From positions 10,868,001-10,932,000 of the forward strand of contig CM048560.1 in assembly GCA_026413225.1 (NCBI GenBank): a DNA stretch of 64,000 nucleotides, in the 5' to 3' direction. Shown here in pieces: positions 24,501 to 39,100 of the stretch (positions are counted from its first letter, which is position 1; the number at the start of each line of letters is the position of its first letter). This DNA is from Otis tarda (lineage: Eukaryota; Chordata; Aves; Otidiformes; Otididae). Below the pieces are notes generated by a model. The model had not been told where the DNA came from. It saw only the letters and a list, made by a program, of their open reading frames with translations, and searched no databases. The translations under genes and the position numbers were made by a program.

Positions 24501-27109
24501 GATGTCCTGCTTTCATGGTAGTATGTGTTGGTTGTTGTTAGTTAAGCAAGGTATAATTTATCAATTTAAAAAGCTGAAGTGCTAACAGATTTTTCTGCCT
24601 GTTATTTTTTCACCTGATTACTATAAAGTTTTAGTGCTTTGCCTTAGCTGTTGCTTTACGTGCAATACAATAAAATGTGTTTTTATTGTGGCTTCACTAA
24701 TATCCTCTTAGCAGTTGAGACAAGTTGTGTTCTAGAAACCTGTGAGCCATTGTGTTGGTCAGGTAGAGCTTTCTCAGTGTTTGACAACACTCAGCTGTCT
24801 AAATTCACTACAGCTACTAACCAGTAGTTTAGTAAAACGTACTCTATTCAGGCCTGTTTTGTTCATAGTAGTTTCCTTTTCTTGGATTACTAAGCATTTT
24901 CAAATGTTTGTGTAAGTTCCAGAGAAACTAAACAAGTAGCTGAGATAGTTTGAGAGATGGAGCCATGCAAGAGAGACTATGAAGAGCTTTTTAACGGTCA
25001 GGTTTTTTTAGGTCACTTTCCTTGTACATCTTCTTAATCACAGCGGATGCTTTAAAACTGTTTGTCATGACAGACACCTCAATTGATGCCTTTTGACCTG
25101 CACTCTGCAGAGGTGAAAAAATTCTTCCCCCTTCCCATTATTGTTTGAAATCATAGTAATAACTTAGCCTTTGCAATATAGAACCCAAAAAGGAATAGTG
25201 TTCCTTCTTTGAAGTCCCTCTTCCTACTTCAGTATATTTTGCTGTGGGATCTTTCATGACTTTTCTCTCTCCTTTCATGTTCTTGCTGTGCTGATCCATG
25301 CTCTGTCATCTCTCACTGACAGTAACCTTCATTGTGTATTGAGTTGTTCCTTTCACAGCAGTCTTCACAGCTTCACTCCAGGCCGTCCTTTTGCTGATGG
25401 AAAGACCTTTTCTTGGATGTATAGAATTACCCCCTCTGCTGTCCAGTTGAGTACTTCATCCTAAGATAGGAAATAGTTTATCTAAGTCTTTTATGTATGG
25501 CAGTTAACATTTTGAGGATCTGATCTTGATTTAGAAACAAAACCAAAACCAACAACCACCCACCTACCTGCACACACACATACCCCCCACCTCTCTGGGT
25601 GCTACTGTAATGTACTGTAACACCCAAGATCAACTCCCCCATGTCATTACTCACATTTCACATATCTGCAGTAGTTTCCTTTGCTTTACAGACTTGCATC
25701 TGATATGTGGATCTTAGTATATTCTGAAGATTGCCTAAAGTTTAGGCATGAAGTAGACAGCTATGCTCTTTATTTCCCTAATGGACCTTCTGTCATCTAA
25801 CCTTCTGTCCTCTTTTACTCCAGCCACAAGGTGTGTTTATTAAATGTGTCGTCTCCTAAAGCCTTACAATAGCATTTTTGGTTGGAGACTGAACCAAAAT
25901 AATTGCCTTGTGTTGGGAATGTAGAAAATGCAGAAGCAGCAGCATCATTTTATGGCTATTAATGTTGCTTACAATATTATTCACAAATGGTGTGCATGTA
26001 GGGTGAGAGCTGAAAAAGCAGTTAAGTAGGTAAATTCAAGAGATCCAGGAAATTTATGAGTATGGATGCCTGAGATGTAATGGATGCCTAAGTACGCTTC
26101 TGAAAATCTCTGCAACCAAGCAGGTTTCAGAAGCCTGATTGAGCTGAGCATCTTTACTGCTGAAAAAGCTCACGTAACTGATGAATGTATTAAAAAAAAT
26201 CTTCATGGTATACATTATTTTCCAGTAGTTTTCTGCTCTATACTCTGTTCTGGAATATTTCAACAAGACTTTTAATTGTTACTAGATGTGTTAGTCTTCT
26301 GTGTAACTTGTATATTCCATGGGTTCAATCATTTCAGCTTTTTGTGACCTATAATGTGTTTTATCCATATGTCAGATGGTCATATTGAGCAAATCGGAAA
26401 ACACCATCAAGTCTTACAGCACTCACCATCCAAGTTTCAAACAAAGCACGTTGTGTAAGTGTAGCTTTTTGCATTTGGTTCCAAAACCCAATTTTCAATG
26501 ACCTTAGCAGAGCCAGAGTATCAAATACCTGTGTCATGTACTTTTGCACAGAGGAAGAAGGTTTTCAGACCGTGTGCCTCATACACCAGGACTGACTGAG
26601 AAACACTAGGGAGATATACTGGGTTATCCCACAGCTTTCCTCCACAGGTAGACCTGTATGTTTTTTGGAAGGTGGAGATCACTGGGCAAAGAAAATATTT
26701 GACAGTAGCACTAAAAATTAGTAAACTGAAAAGAGTTATCAGGTATCTGAGAATCCTCTGAAAGCAAATTCAGGGTTTGAGAAGTTGGAATACTTAATAA
26801 GATTGCAAAAAAAAAAAAAGTAGTAAGAGTGGAAGGGAATGACTGATGGAAAGGTTTATTCCTGCAAGTTTGGCTTTGTTTGGAAGTGAATTTAATATGA
26901 AGACTCTGGGATTAAAGTGTTGTCCCAAGCCTTGAATACTTGCTGCTTTTTCAGCAACCTCACCTGGCTAGGTTTCAGGGTCAGTGCTTAGGAATGCTAA
27001 GATCTGAAGTACCAGGATGAACTGAGCTATAGACTTTTGTGGGGATGCCAGGTTTGTTACTAGATTTTAGAGCACGTGATGCTGTACAGATACCTTGCCA
27101 GGTTAAGTT

Positions 27110-27127
27110 AAAAAAAAAAAAAAAAAA
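27110..27127. repeat. Poly(A) tract, 18 bases
   Basis: A18 on the + strand with no adjoining SINE or LINE body that I can recognise. Confidence 0.95.
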
Positions 27128-27160
27128 GTAATTACATATAGAATGGTTTTTTTGTTTGTT

Positions 27161-27191
27161 TTCTACTGACTGCATCTTTCCCTAGGTAACA
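27161..27191 (+). promoter_or_regulatory. Candidate recursive splice site
   Basis: TACTGAC, an excellent branch-point motif, is followed by CATCTTTCCCTAG and immediately by GTAACA, so a 3' and a 5' splice site share the junction 27185/27186. This is the layout of a ratchet point for stepwise removal of a long intron. The motif can arise by chance in 55 kb. Confidence 0.25.
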
Positions 27192-30100
27192 CTTTTCATT
27201 TTCATATGCACAAATATAAGGGGACAAAGAATCAGCAAAACTTGCTTTTCTTCTTTTAACAAGTCAAAGAATTTTCAGTCCACAAGTCTCCATCAAAAAT
27301 AGGCCTGCATAACAGGTAACCTTTGTGCTCTCAATTTTTCTGAACAGGCATATAAACATGTAGGTGCTGAGCACCTTTTAAAGAAGAGGCTATGTCTGTT
27401 ATGCAAGATGTGTTCATCCCGTGCTTGTGCACGTTCTCTCAAAGACAAGATATTGGCATATATGACTTTCCTAAATTTTGCTAAACTTAGTCTTTGCTTC
27501 CACCTTTCAACTACGTAAAACTTAAGTATCTTGTCTTTACAAGCATCAGTGCTGTGTCATTCTGATGTGCTAACCAAGTAATGCTTCTTGACAGCATTTT
27601 TCTCCACGCACATCCCCTGCTGCTTGGACTCTTACCTTGAAGAGGAAAAAGTGAAGGTGCTCCAAATTTTCTTTTGTTTCATTTTTGCATCCCATTCATG
27701 CCCTCCTTAACGCCAATCTCTAAAGAGGAGGAAATCCAAACAATTCTTAACTCATGGAAACAACAAATGAATCTGACAAACAGCAGCTCATCATTCATTC
27801 TCTTCCATTGACATGTAAATCCCCTGAGAGTGTCTAGGGAAAGAAAGAGCTTGCTGCTTTGTAAACCTCCCTTGGTGTCTGTTAGAAACATGACATGCTT
27901 GCTTTGGTGTATGTATGTCACCAGGAACTGCTGAGAATGCAGGAGAAAAAAAATTAGTATAGACTATGAGGAACAGGAGGAAAAGACATGTTTTATGTAA
28001 ACAAAGTCAGAAAGACCTTGGAAGTAATTGTTTAAATCAGCTAGGAAAGCTGATGGAATATAACGGTTGTGGAGACTTCTTGGCAGAAGTAGTATTTATT
28101 GGCTGGGTTTAGTATAGCATGGAGCATGACAAGTAGGTATAAAGTTGTTGGCGCTGGAGAACTGTATGTTGTGAACAGACATAAAATGCAGCAACTGTGT
28201 GGTGTGGACCAAACTTAGTGTGCCGGAAAACAGAAAGCTCTATGGCAGGTTCACGCAGACACAGCCAGCATCATTTGAGTGTGAATATTTTATTTATACT
28301 GATTTATTAGCTAGATCCAATGGTACTTTTTAAGAATGATTTACCCTAACGAGATAGAGCACAGACGTATTGCAACATTTTTGTGCAGAGAGTTGTCTCC
28401 TAACTCCTGTGCTGACAAGATTCTGAAAGTGGACTTCAGATCCAGATTTGTGGGAGGGATTTCTTCGTTGACTGTCTATGAAACATTGCATGAAGGAAAA
28501 TGGAAACCATATGCAATTCACTACACAGATCTGTTTTTCATTTAAATCTTTTCCTGTATTATATTTTCTGCTAGTAGAAGAGAGAGAAACAAACTGTTAG
28601 ATGAATAGTATGGAGCTGAAAATAAAGGGCAGTGTACTTTTTTAAAAAAAGAAAACTGAGGAAAAAATCATATTTGATCAGTAATGTAATTTCACATAGT
28701 ACTCTACAGAAAGAGGACAATTTGTATACAGTATACTGGAACATCTGTTGGTTTAAGTCTTAGTGGATTGAATTTATATGATACCAACAGAACTGCAAGG
28801 TTGCTGAGTTAATAGAGCTGTACCGTTCTAGTAGTGGCACCACAATGTAAAAGTTTTGATGAACTCTGCACGCAGAACTAAAATATGTAGTAGTTTCTAA
28901 TACTGTTAAAAAAAAAAAAACAACTTGATCTGGTGTGGAGTTGTGGAAAATTTCACCATCTCTGAAAACAGTCCAGTAGATTTACTCAGAGTCTCGAGGT
29001 TTGGAATTTTTTTCCTAGTTTTGAACAGAAGTTCAGTTCTATAAAGTTCACTGAGACTCTTTAGCGCTGAGGTAGTGCCTTGTTTTTTGCACAGAGCCTG
29101 GGAAAAGAAGCGCCGCAGGACGAATAAAATAGAATTCATGGCTTTAAAAAAAGCTGAGCTTTTTAATTTATTGGATATATTATACTTTTAAGTTCAGTCT
29201 GTAAATGAAGGGCTTAACTGGCTTGGAAGTTGTGAAGATCTTCTGCCTCTTGGACTTTTTGGACACTGTACAAAACTGAGATCTTCCGTGATAATTACCA
29301 GGTGCTCATCAGTATGTGTGTGCTCATGGTAAACACCTACATTTGTCCAGTGATTTCAAGCCGTGCTATCCAGCAATGGAAACAGCGTGGTAAGGAATCT
29401 CTTTTGTTCGGTCAGGGTAGTAGTGAAAATTAAGCAAAGGAAGTGGATCCCTCTATCCAGTTTTCTCAAATTTCCAGTGTTGTCTAAATCTGCTTGAAAA
29501 ATAACAACACTATCATAAGGGAACATTGCAGGCTTTCTAAAGTGTTTCTGCACCTCCTGTCAGCTGCATGGATTAAGGAAGGTTAAAGGACCCGTTTCAG
29601 TTGATAGATCTCTTTAAAGAGACTTTCAGTATTTTAATGTAACCATTATAAGAATGTTAAAATAGCCTCTGAGCACTAGAAATGCATGGATCAAATGACA
29701 GCATGCACTTCATACAGTGAAGAACTGCACAAAGAGGCACTAAACTCACACAAGTGATTAGAGGGACTTCCAGAAAGTCTCAGCAGATTGCATGCTGATG
29801 ACGCTACTGTCCTGCAGTTGGTTGAAATCTGGCTTGATTTAATTAACAACAAAGACCTGAAGGCACATAAGGGCATAACTGAAAAGCAAGTCAGAGCAGC
29901 TATTGAATGTTTTTGCTGTTTTGTCAGTGTCGCACAACTCAAATGTTCTCTTAGAGTATTTGAATTCTGAGCAGGAAAAGAAATTGAAATGTGATTCAAT
30001 GGAATGTAATTCCGAGTTCCTGCTTTTTTTAATGTTAAATACAGGAGAGAATTGTTTCTGCTACATTCTTTCTGAAAAGGTGTTAATGATATATACATAG

Positions 30101-33100
30101 TTCCTGTATTTGCTCATTTTTTTTAAAAAATGCATTGAGATTCCTGCCCTTTGAGAGTAGCTACAGTGTAGTTGGAGGTGGGTGTAGCCAAAGCTTCATA
30201 GAAAACCATGCATGGGGGGGGGAGAGGATATTTTTATTTTTGTAGTCTTAAAGTGCTGAGTGAACAGGAGATGTAATTATTGTATCCTTGTGTCATATTG
30301 AAAAAGCATATAAGATCTTATTTTGATTACTACAGAATAATTTGTAAGCATATTTCACTCCTCAAAAATCCCAAATTAAACAAAGAACTTTAACAAAATG
30401 ACATTAATCCTTATAAAATATGTTTGCCTGGTGTATCTCATTCCCATTCAATGCTCTCTGCTTGTGTCTTTAAACGGTAAGCACTTCAAAATATTGATTG
30501 TCTCTGTGCATTCAAATCTCAGTGTAAAAGACATGAATCTGAGTTATGGCATTTGGATCTTGCTATAACAAAAATATTTACTACCAATAATATTAACATT
30601 GGCTTGTGCATTGTTTCACAAAATCTCTTTTGTTTTTAGAAGTTTTCTTTTGGGTTTCTTAATTTTGGAAGGATGGGAAATATTTTGTTTTTCAGGTTGG
30701 ATAAATCACAATGCTGTCTTTGGCCTGAAGTTTTCCAGTTAGCCAGACAGAAACATGTTTTTCTGTGGAAAATTTAGCTAGTTTAATGTATCTGAATTAT
30801 CTGAAATTTTATTTATATACTTTCCACCTGTTGAGAAATATTTGTGGTGTTCTTTTAGCTTTCGTTCATAATTCAAGCCTCTGTTTTGAAACTTCATATT
30901 TGGCATACTCTGAGGTATTGACAGACTGTTGCCCTGACTAGGAAAAACAATCATGGGCATTAAAAAAAAACATTTAGTGGTGTCCTTCTCTTCTTCACTT
31001 TGAAGATTCACCAGGCATTTAATTCTGTAAAGTCAATATGCTGCTATTTTGGAAGTCTCAGTTATGTTCAAAGATACTGTGCATTCAATTCCAGGGCCAT
31101 TAGCGTTTTATTCATAGGAAGGCTAATAGAAAACTTCCTGTTCAAGACGGCAAGCTTGTATAAATCTCCATGTAATGTGAATATTTATTTTCATGACTGC
31201 AGTTTGTTGTCTGTTTATTACACCATTAGCTTTCCTTTAAAAAACTGCACATCTCTTGCAGTTGTAATAGACTCATAACATAGGAGTTGAAACAAATATT
31301 TGAGTTGATCAGTGGTAGGAGTGAGATAGTAATGTACAAAGACATTTAATTATTTGAAAAGGGATGTCCACAGCAGACTGTCAGACGTGACAGATTACAC
31401 AGCCTGCTCAGTAACTACAATGCCACTGTCCTCCCAGCAACCACATGGTCCCTGCAAATCAACTTGTTCTTAAAGGAAGCTGGAAAAATCACTGAAGAAA
31501 TCAGCTCTGATTGCAGATGGTACTCCAAAGAGAGGCTGTAGCGCTATGTGAGGTCTAAGTAAACTTCTTTTCCTGAGGCTGAGACTACACATGTATGTAT
31601 ATGTACAGTGCTTTATATAATGAAGAAATCAGCAGAATCTATTCTGTGGGGTCTGGTTGTTTTTTGGTGTGGTTTTTTTTTTTTTCATATTTTCATTATA
31701 GTATAAGCTTGGGGAATTGAAGGCACAATGATAATTAATCCTTCCACAGGAAGAGATGCTGAAAAAGCATTAGCTCAGGAAAGATGGAAGAGAGGAAAGT
31801 TTCATAATTCACCAATGTTGGATATATTTAGAGGAATTAAATGTGTTTGTTGATAATAACATGTTGGGAATAAGCAGTATGATTGGAGTGAAAATCAAAT
31901 CAAGATTTTTACCTTTGTCTATGTCACCTACTTGTATGCCCTTGAGCAAATTCTTTCTGCTTTGGGTTCTTTCTCTTTTATGTAAAACCTTCAGAAGAAG
32001 ACTGTGTTACAATGTGATGCAAAGTCATTGTCTGGAGCTGCAGTAAAACAGTAAGAAAAACAGGTAGTAGGGAATGTTTGAAGTTATGCAAGACACACTA
32101 GCTAAATATGTAACGGGAGATGGATTGTGTATACAGTTATGTTTTATAGGCTTTAAGATTTAATTCGGTCCCACAAAAATCTCCTACAGTATCCCCTTTA
32201 TGATAACTTTCAGAAGTCCTGCATGTGAACAGCTAGAGGGAAGAAACCTCTTTATACAATATATTGCCCCAGGCTTAGAAGAGATTTACAGAAAGATCAT
32301 GTTTGGATACAGCCTGTCTTTGGAATATAATCTGTCAGATAGTACTTCTGGGTCCTTACACCTGTAAAATTTGTCTAAGACTACTTTGGACTTCAATGAA
32401 TTGGAGTCAGTTTGGAACTGCAGTGGAGCCTCCTTTGTCATGTGGCCTGAAGGCTGTATTTTTGCATCTGTGTTTTCAAAAACGTGTTGTCTGTGGTATC
32501 TCTTATGCAGTCTCTTGAACTAATTCTGCCAAGCTAACTCTTTGTGCTATTGCTCTGAACCAGAGAGGTGTTTCCTTGCCTGAGAAGTGAGGAGTGGTTT
32601 CCTGCAGGTCTCAGTAGTTCTTTCCTTTCCATCACCATTTATCAGTCTCTTACTTTAGGAACCTTCAATTTCTTCCCCCAGTGACTTTCTCTCTTCCACT
32701 GTCATATCTACAAGCCTCAGTCTCCTAATACCTGCTACCTAGAAGATGGTATCTACTATCTACAATACTGCAATTCTTTCTGCACCCAGTCCCTTTACTC
32801 CCCAGAACCAGTCTATTCCCACTTAACCATTTCTGCACTCTTCTCCTTCAGTATATTCCAGTCATATCAGAAACTTTAGTGGCATATGGCTCCCGTTGCT
32901 TTAGTTATTCTTCACCAGCATTTCACAAAATCTTCCTTGCCTGTGACATTACTCCAGGTCACAAGGGTGACCTCCCAGAATCTTGTTATTTTTTTCCAAA
33001 CTTCTTTCTACTCTCTCCACAGATATCTCACTAGTGTGTTTGATGGGGTTAACAGTCAGTTCATTCACTGTGCATAGAAATAAAAAACACAACCAGAAAT

Positions 33101-36100
33101 ATGAATGTGTCCCTATAACTGTGTATCTCAAGGACAAATAATTACCAATATACCAAAAAGGTGTGGATTTTTTTTTCTCAAATAAGATTGGGCTACAAAA
33201 AGATGATTTTCAATAAGGAATGACTGTTCTAGACAAAGAATACTTCTCTCAGGGCTTTGGTCTGTGTGGTGTTGTGTCTACTTGTGACGGACTTGAGTAT
33301 TCTGATGAAGATCTGGGGTTTATTTTTCCTTTTATTTTTTCTTTTTTGTTGTTGTTGTTTTGCACTCAACTGATCATACAGAAGAAAAACTGTTAGTTTG
33401 TGGCCAATCTGTCATCATCTGAGACCTTGTTATATAACATGTAGTTAAGTTTGGAAAGAACATCCTCCAGATGAGGAACCTGTGGAAATCATACCCGGCT
33501 TATTCACCTAATTGCAATTGCAGTCTAATCTCCCACAGAATTTCTTTTTACATAGAGGTTACATTTATCTTCACTACCTATCATAATTTCAATATTTAAA
33601 AATAATTAATGAAGATGTCTGCTAAAGGCCAAAAAACGAATGGTAAATTCCTTTTACATAGAGTATGTGCATATAATTAAAGAAAAACATTCTCTACAGC
33701 CAGGAAGTCAGAAATTAGGCCTTACTTTATGGTATCGGAAGGTAACATCAGGGAGAGCTATTAAACACATGCCCAATTTATAGTCTTCTGTGCAGAATCT
33801 GGTATTTTACACTATGCTCCACTCCTTACTTTTATGAAGGTGTTGGTGATTCATTCTTTTAATGTAGCTCCACTACTATCTATTATTTTTTTTCACTTTT
33901 ATGATATGTCTGAACATGCTTATCTGACTGATTAATCTCAGCAAAGACCATGAAAGATGTTTTTCGTTTTAATATAAACTCCTTTGCCTAGGTAAACCAT
34001 AACTGTGTTGCATTTCTTTACCCCTTTTGGCGTGTCTTCCCCAAGGTAATTTGTGACTTGATTTGCAATGGTACACTTGATTTGAGGTCAAAAGAAGAGA
34101 GAATCTTAAGAGGAGGCAACTGAAATTGTTCAGTGTGTTTTATGAGAGTATACATTGAATTAGCCTCATCTTGTGGATAGCCTCCAGGTTCTTCTTTCTG
34201 TGGGCCTTGGGATACATTTGTGAAGAAAGGGAAAGTGGAGCCTATGTCCATAGGAGTATAGTAAAGGACAAACAGCAGAATAGATGCTGAGCAAATACTA
34301 ATCAGATGGAAGGAGATTGGAGAAGTGGGGACAGCAAGCTTCAGAAGGGAGAGTTGGAGATGGAGCACGCTCCATAGTGGAGACTGTCTCATGTGGAACA
34401 GGTGACACTACAAGTTTTAGTATATGTTGTTAGAAGATCATAAGGAGCCTAAATAGCGTTGGCAGCCTCTCAGAAATTTTCATGGTGATGGTTAAGTTTA
34501 ATGATAAAAATTAAACTTGTCAATAGCAGCTAAGTTCTCGAAGAGTTTGTGACACAAATGCAGGTATTAGACCCTGAAAGAGCATCCAAAGGTTGGAGTA
34601 GGTATGCTTGAAAATCCTGTTAGCTGATTCAGAAATGAAGACCTTGGTATTCATTAATCCTTCAGTCTTAACTAGACAGCTGCTTAGTAATGAACATTAG
34701 TTCTATCTCATGTTGTTTGGAAACACAGATCATCAAAATTAGCACTTTGTATCTATTGTACCTGAAGATGTTTACCTTGAACTGGCTTGAGCATGTGAAA
34801 GACACTGCCTGAATGCTCTTCCTAGGCAATTAAAGGTTAGCCTTAAGAAGGTCTTCCTGTATATTCATTACTTGCTATTCAAACTGCTTTACTGGTATTG
34901 TGCTGAACAATATTTATTTTAAATTGAAGATGTTGCTCTAGCGTGCATGTGGGGAAGGATCCTGCTTTCATGTCCTATAATAATCCCTTATAATTTCTGA
35001 AAATGAACGACCCTGTTTGTACTTTTTGGCATACAGGTAACATATTGAGGCTGTTGCTAAAGCATGGTTATGTATATTAACAGAAATCTCTACTTGCTTC
35101 CGTACTACTTTTATAATAAAGTCACATTTTACCTGAAAATGCTGCATTATGGTTTCCGTCTCCATTGAGACCCACTGTAAGCCACGTTATGAAAATTCCT
35201 GAATGAATTGCAATATTTCAGACCTGCTTACCTGTTTCTAATAGAAATGACAACCCCAATTTACCTGAAATGTTTAGTCCGACTAGTGAAAATCTGGAAT
35301 TTGCTGAGGGGTATCTTCTTCAGAACTCTGTCCCAGCATTTTTCCAATGTCAAAGGGAAAGATTAAGAATTCCTGCAAGCCCTGGATAGCATTGAAAGCA
35401 ATTGGAATAGGATGTAGATGTTCAGGGAAATATGCACTTCTACTTGTATTCTTCTCAGTGCTGCCTTAATTATTTGGGGTTTGGATTTTCATTTTACTGT
35501 TTTCTTCTGCTCACTGCCCTACTTGCTCACACAGCTATGAGAGAGTAAAGCAGAATCAGTAGTTTGCAAAGTTCTGTTTGCTTGTGACTAGTACAAATGC
35601 CCTAACAGATAAAGGAGTTGAACGGGCCCAGTTGAGGGGAGTACCTGAAACTGCAGGATGTATACGACTTTTGGAGATGGGGCAGAGATCCCTGGCTGAA
35701 CTCAGAGTTTTCCTCCATGAGCTCTCAAAGTCAATCAATGAGACCTGGTAATACGGGACCCTTCAGTACTATTTTTATGGTTTTCAAAGTAGAGCCACAG
35801 TTTGCTAACCAGTGGTTTAGCTGCCTAAGGAATCTGCTTGGGGGCTATAGAGTAGAAGTATCGTATCTGTATTAATCCAGTGCCACCTGCTGAGCCAGCA
35901 ACTGCATTGTGCACTGTGTCTCTTCTGATTGTAGAGTTGCGTTGAACCAGCTGATGCTCTGATAGTCTAACTTAGGTGTAAAAGCTACTGCCTTTGAAGA
36001 CTTGTTTCTGGAAATTTGTAAGAAAGAAATTTGTGCCCTCTCCTGCAGCTCAGAACTTCTGCTTTACTAAAACAGCACCATGATCTCCATGATCTCCAGT

Positions 36101-39100
36101 AGCTTTAAAGGGAAAACAGGGCTTGTTTTATGTATTACTATTTTCCTTATATCTTTTTGTAAGAACACAATTCAAATGCTATTTACTATAGGTTGCCCTC
36201 CAACCTCCACCCCCACCCTTCTTAATTGTTTACTTGGAGCTCAGAGAACACAGTTCATTGTTAGGAAGAAAGAGAATAATTCAGACAACTTGGTCAATCA
36301 GTGTGCAGCTTGTTTTAATTTTTACACTGCCTCTATTGTGTGGAAAATATGACTTTTATAAGCATGATAGTGCAACCATGAAATGAGAGTTTTAGAAAAT
36401 GTTACTTCCATAAAATTAGAGGGTTTTGGAAATTGATACTCTTACATGATACTGTACTTAAGTTGTTGCGATGTTCTTCAGGTGTATGCTGCACATGAAA
36501 GGAACTTTGTTTGCAAATTCAAGTACTCAGAAGCTAGGAAATACTAGATTTACGATTGTTTGTGCAACTGTAATTCTCTCTTCTTGTATGTGCTTTCTGC
36601 ACACTGAACAAGGCAGGAGTCCCAGAGAAAAATAGTGCACAATCACGTAATCGGATACTTAATCACAATGTATGCATATATGAAGCGGAATTAAGGTTGT
36701 ACGTGCAACCATAAATCTGACATTCCCTGAATCTCAGGTACTTGATGTTGAAATAATTTGATTTAAGTTGCAACATTTTTTGGTTTTATGTACAATTTTC
36801 TAACTTTAAAAAGGAAAAGGCTAAAATACTTTATACAACTGTTAAGGTTGGATACAGCTCTAAGGATGGAAGCTCAGGGTGAGGGGCTGAAATTTACAGC
36901 TGATCCAGTTCTTAGGTACCACAGCGCGAGCTACTTCAGACTGGAGCCGTGCAGTGCTGGGGACATTAGCTGTGCTTGCCCCAGTAATTAACCCACTGCA
37001 ACTGTAACCACTCTGCCTGCCTTTTGGACCTCTACCTTCAGCACTGTATTAGAAATTGTTGCGAGAGGAGTTATAGCGATTAGCAGCAGTTGCTGGCAGG
37101 GCAAGAGAATTGTCTCTGTGCAGTGGCAATTAATTGCCAGATTCAGGTATTGTGGGCATGAGGAATGCCAAACTCAGTCTGTTTTCCTTCTAGGTGAAGG
37201 GAGAAGTGGAGCAGAGTTTCATGGGTTGGGGAAAAAAAAAAACGGCCTTCTAGCTTGAGGAGTTATTTTCTTTTTCTGCTATGTGTAATCAAGAGCCTGC
37301 TACGAAATGCACAGATTTGAGAGATCTTCAAAGGTAAATCCATAAGATGGATTAATAATGGGAAATGTGAGGGAGTTAAAATATTTTAAATTACTATCAT
37401 CTGCTAAGTTTGAAATGCTGTGCCCATCTTACAGTGCATCAAGATTTTTGAAAAAGCATAGGTGGTTGTAAGAAGGTTTCCATTCAATTTATCTTCCATA
37501 AATAGCCCATCAAACCTGATGGATAGTTGTTCAAAAATATAACGGCCATCTTGCACAAAACAAGCCAACCGAAACCAACCTATAGCTGTCCAACTCTTCC
37601 TGCCAGCAGCTAACGGCTTTTGGAAAAGCTTTGTAAACCGGGCACAGTTAGCTCCCTTGTCACTCTGCCTTGACAGCTACATCACAACGTAGAATTGCCC
37701 GTGCTGTTGGAGTGCAAGTGGGATTTGTGCATCCAGTACTGTATTTGGGTCAGAAAGCTTGCAGCCAAGTGAGTAGATTCTTGGCCTTCGACCCCTTGCT
37801 TTTTAATACATCACCGCAGTTCTGTAGCTCTCATGTGAAACTGAGCTGATCAGAAGTGTAATGTGAAACTGATTTTGCAAAACAATAAATTGCAGAGAGC
37901 TTGAGGAAACAGGTGGTTTTGGTTAGTAAATTGCACATAAAATACAAAACATCAGTAAATGGAAGTCTTGGCCCCAGGAGAGGAGAAGCGGTGTTTAGCC
38001 CTCTTTCTTTCCCTGTTCTGGTGATTGGTTTAAGCTCACTTGCCTTTGGCCCCAAAGGGGGCTGTTCTAGCAGCCTAGAATAGCCAGAGACTGCAGAAGG
38101 CCAGTCACAACCTTCCTGTCCATGTTTGAGGATTGTAAATAGCAAGTTACAGCAACAAGGAATCTGAGCTTCACATGGGAATACCTCTCATACGGGGATT
38201 TCCCAAGCTGCTCGATTTGCCAGCTCTATGGACCCTGTTAGTGGCCAGAGTGGCATAATCTGCTAGAGCATCTGCACCTCTTGAAGGTTTTACAGTACTC
38301 CTCCTCTTTGTGAGGGCATATCATTTGCAAAGACAAATTAAATAATACCAAGAAAAACTAAAAACTAAAAAAAAAACCAACCAAAAAAACAACCCACCCT
38401 TAAAAAAAAAATCCTTCCCTTGCAATTTACACTGAATTAACTTTCCATGAGGCTCAAACTAACTGCAGTAATAAAATGTAGTTGATATTGAATTAATCTT
38501 ACCAATTTGATGCATGTGCTAAGGATGACGGTTGCTTCAATCCTTACTGTACCAATGATGTATAAATGTAAATTGTGTTTTCTGAACTGGAGCGCTCTTT
38601 AATGTTGACTTCTAGCTGTGTTGCAGCTAAACCCGTGCCCAGATCCAAGACTGCAGACGCTCACACACAATTAATCTCACAAATTTATGAATGCCAGAGC
38701 ATGGAGCAAAATGAAAACAACTGGAGGAATGTATAAGGGGAATAATTGGACTGTATCCAGATGTGCATGTGTAAAACATCACCGACTGACTCCTCCCCCA
38801 TATCCTGTCTGAAGAAAGGAATTTTTCAAAAATAAACTGGGGTTATTTGAAAGAAATTGTGGTGTCTGAATGAAATCTAATAGGCAGGATTAGCGGTAAT
38901 TAGGTACATTCTTTGCTCCTTGGGGTTTTTTGTTTTGTTTTGTTTTTTCAACTCTTTTGGTATCATTGAATTTAGCAGATTCCTTGCCAGTTTCAGTGTT
39001 ACAGCTGGAGTTTTTGCTACACACATTTGAGCTGCAGGATAGAAGAAGAGAATCACAAGGATTGCATAAATGTGTGTGTTGTGCACTGTAAATGTTATAA

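Larger units (their letters stand above)
18601..34000 (+). other. DNM3: Large DNM3 intron, second segment
   Basis: Intron sequence upstream of the antisense promoter. It contains homopolymer runs (A18 at 27110-27127) and a CA/pyrimidine-rich patch near 25555-25600. Two sites here have a polypyrimidine tract, AG and GTAA juxtaposed (27185/27186 and 33991/33992). No open frame matches a protein I recognise. The longest coding-like stretch is near 29758-29970 and is discussed as a finding. Confidence 0.65.

Noticed and set aside
34018-34392. 124-codon - strand open frame
   Set aside because: No family resemblance or splice support; low-complexity hydrophobic start followed by unrelated sequence.
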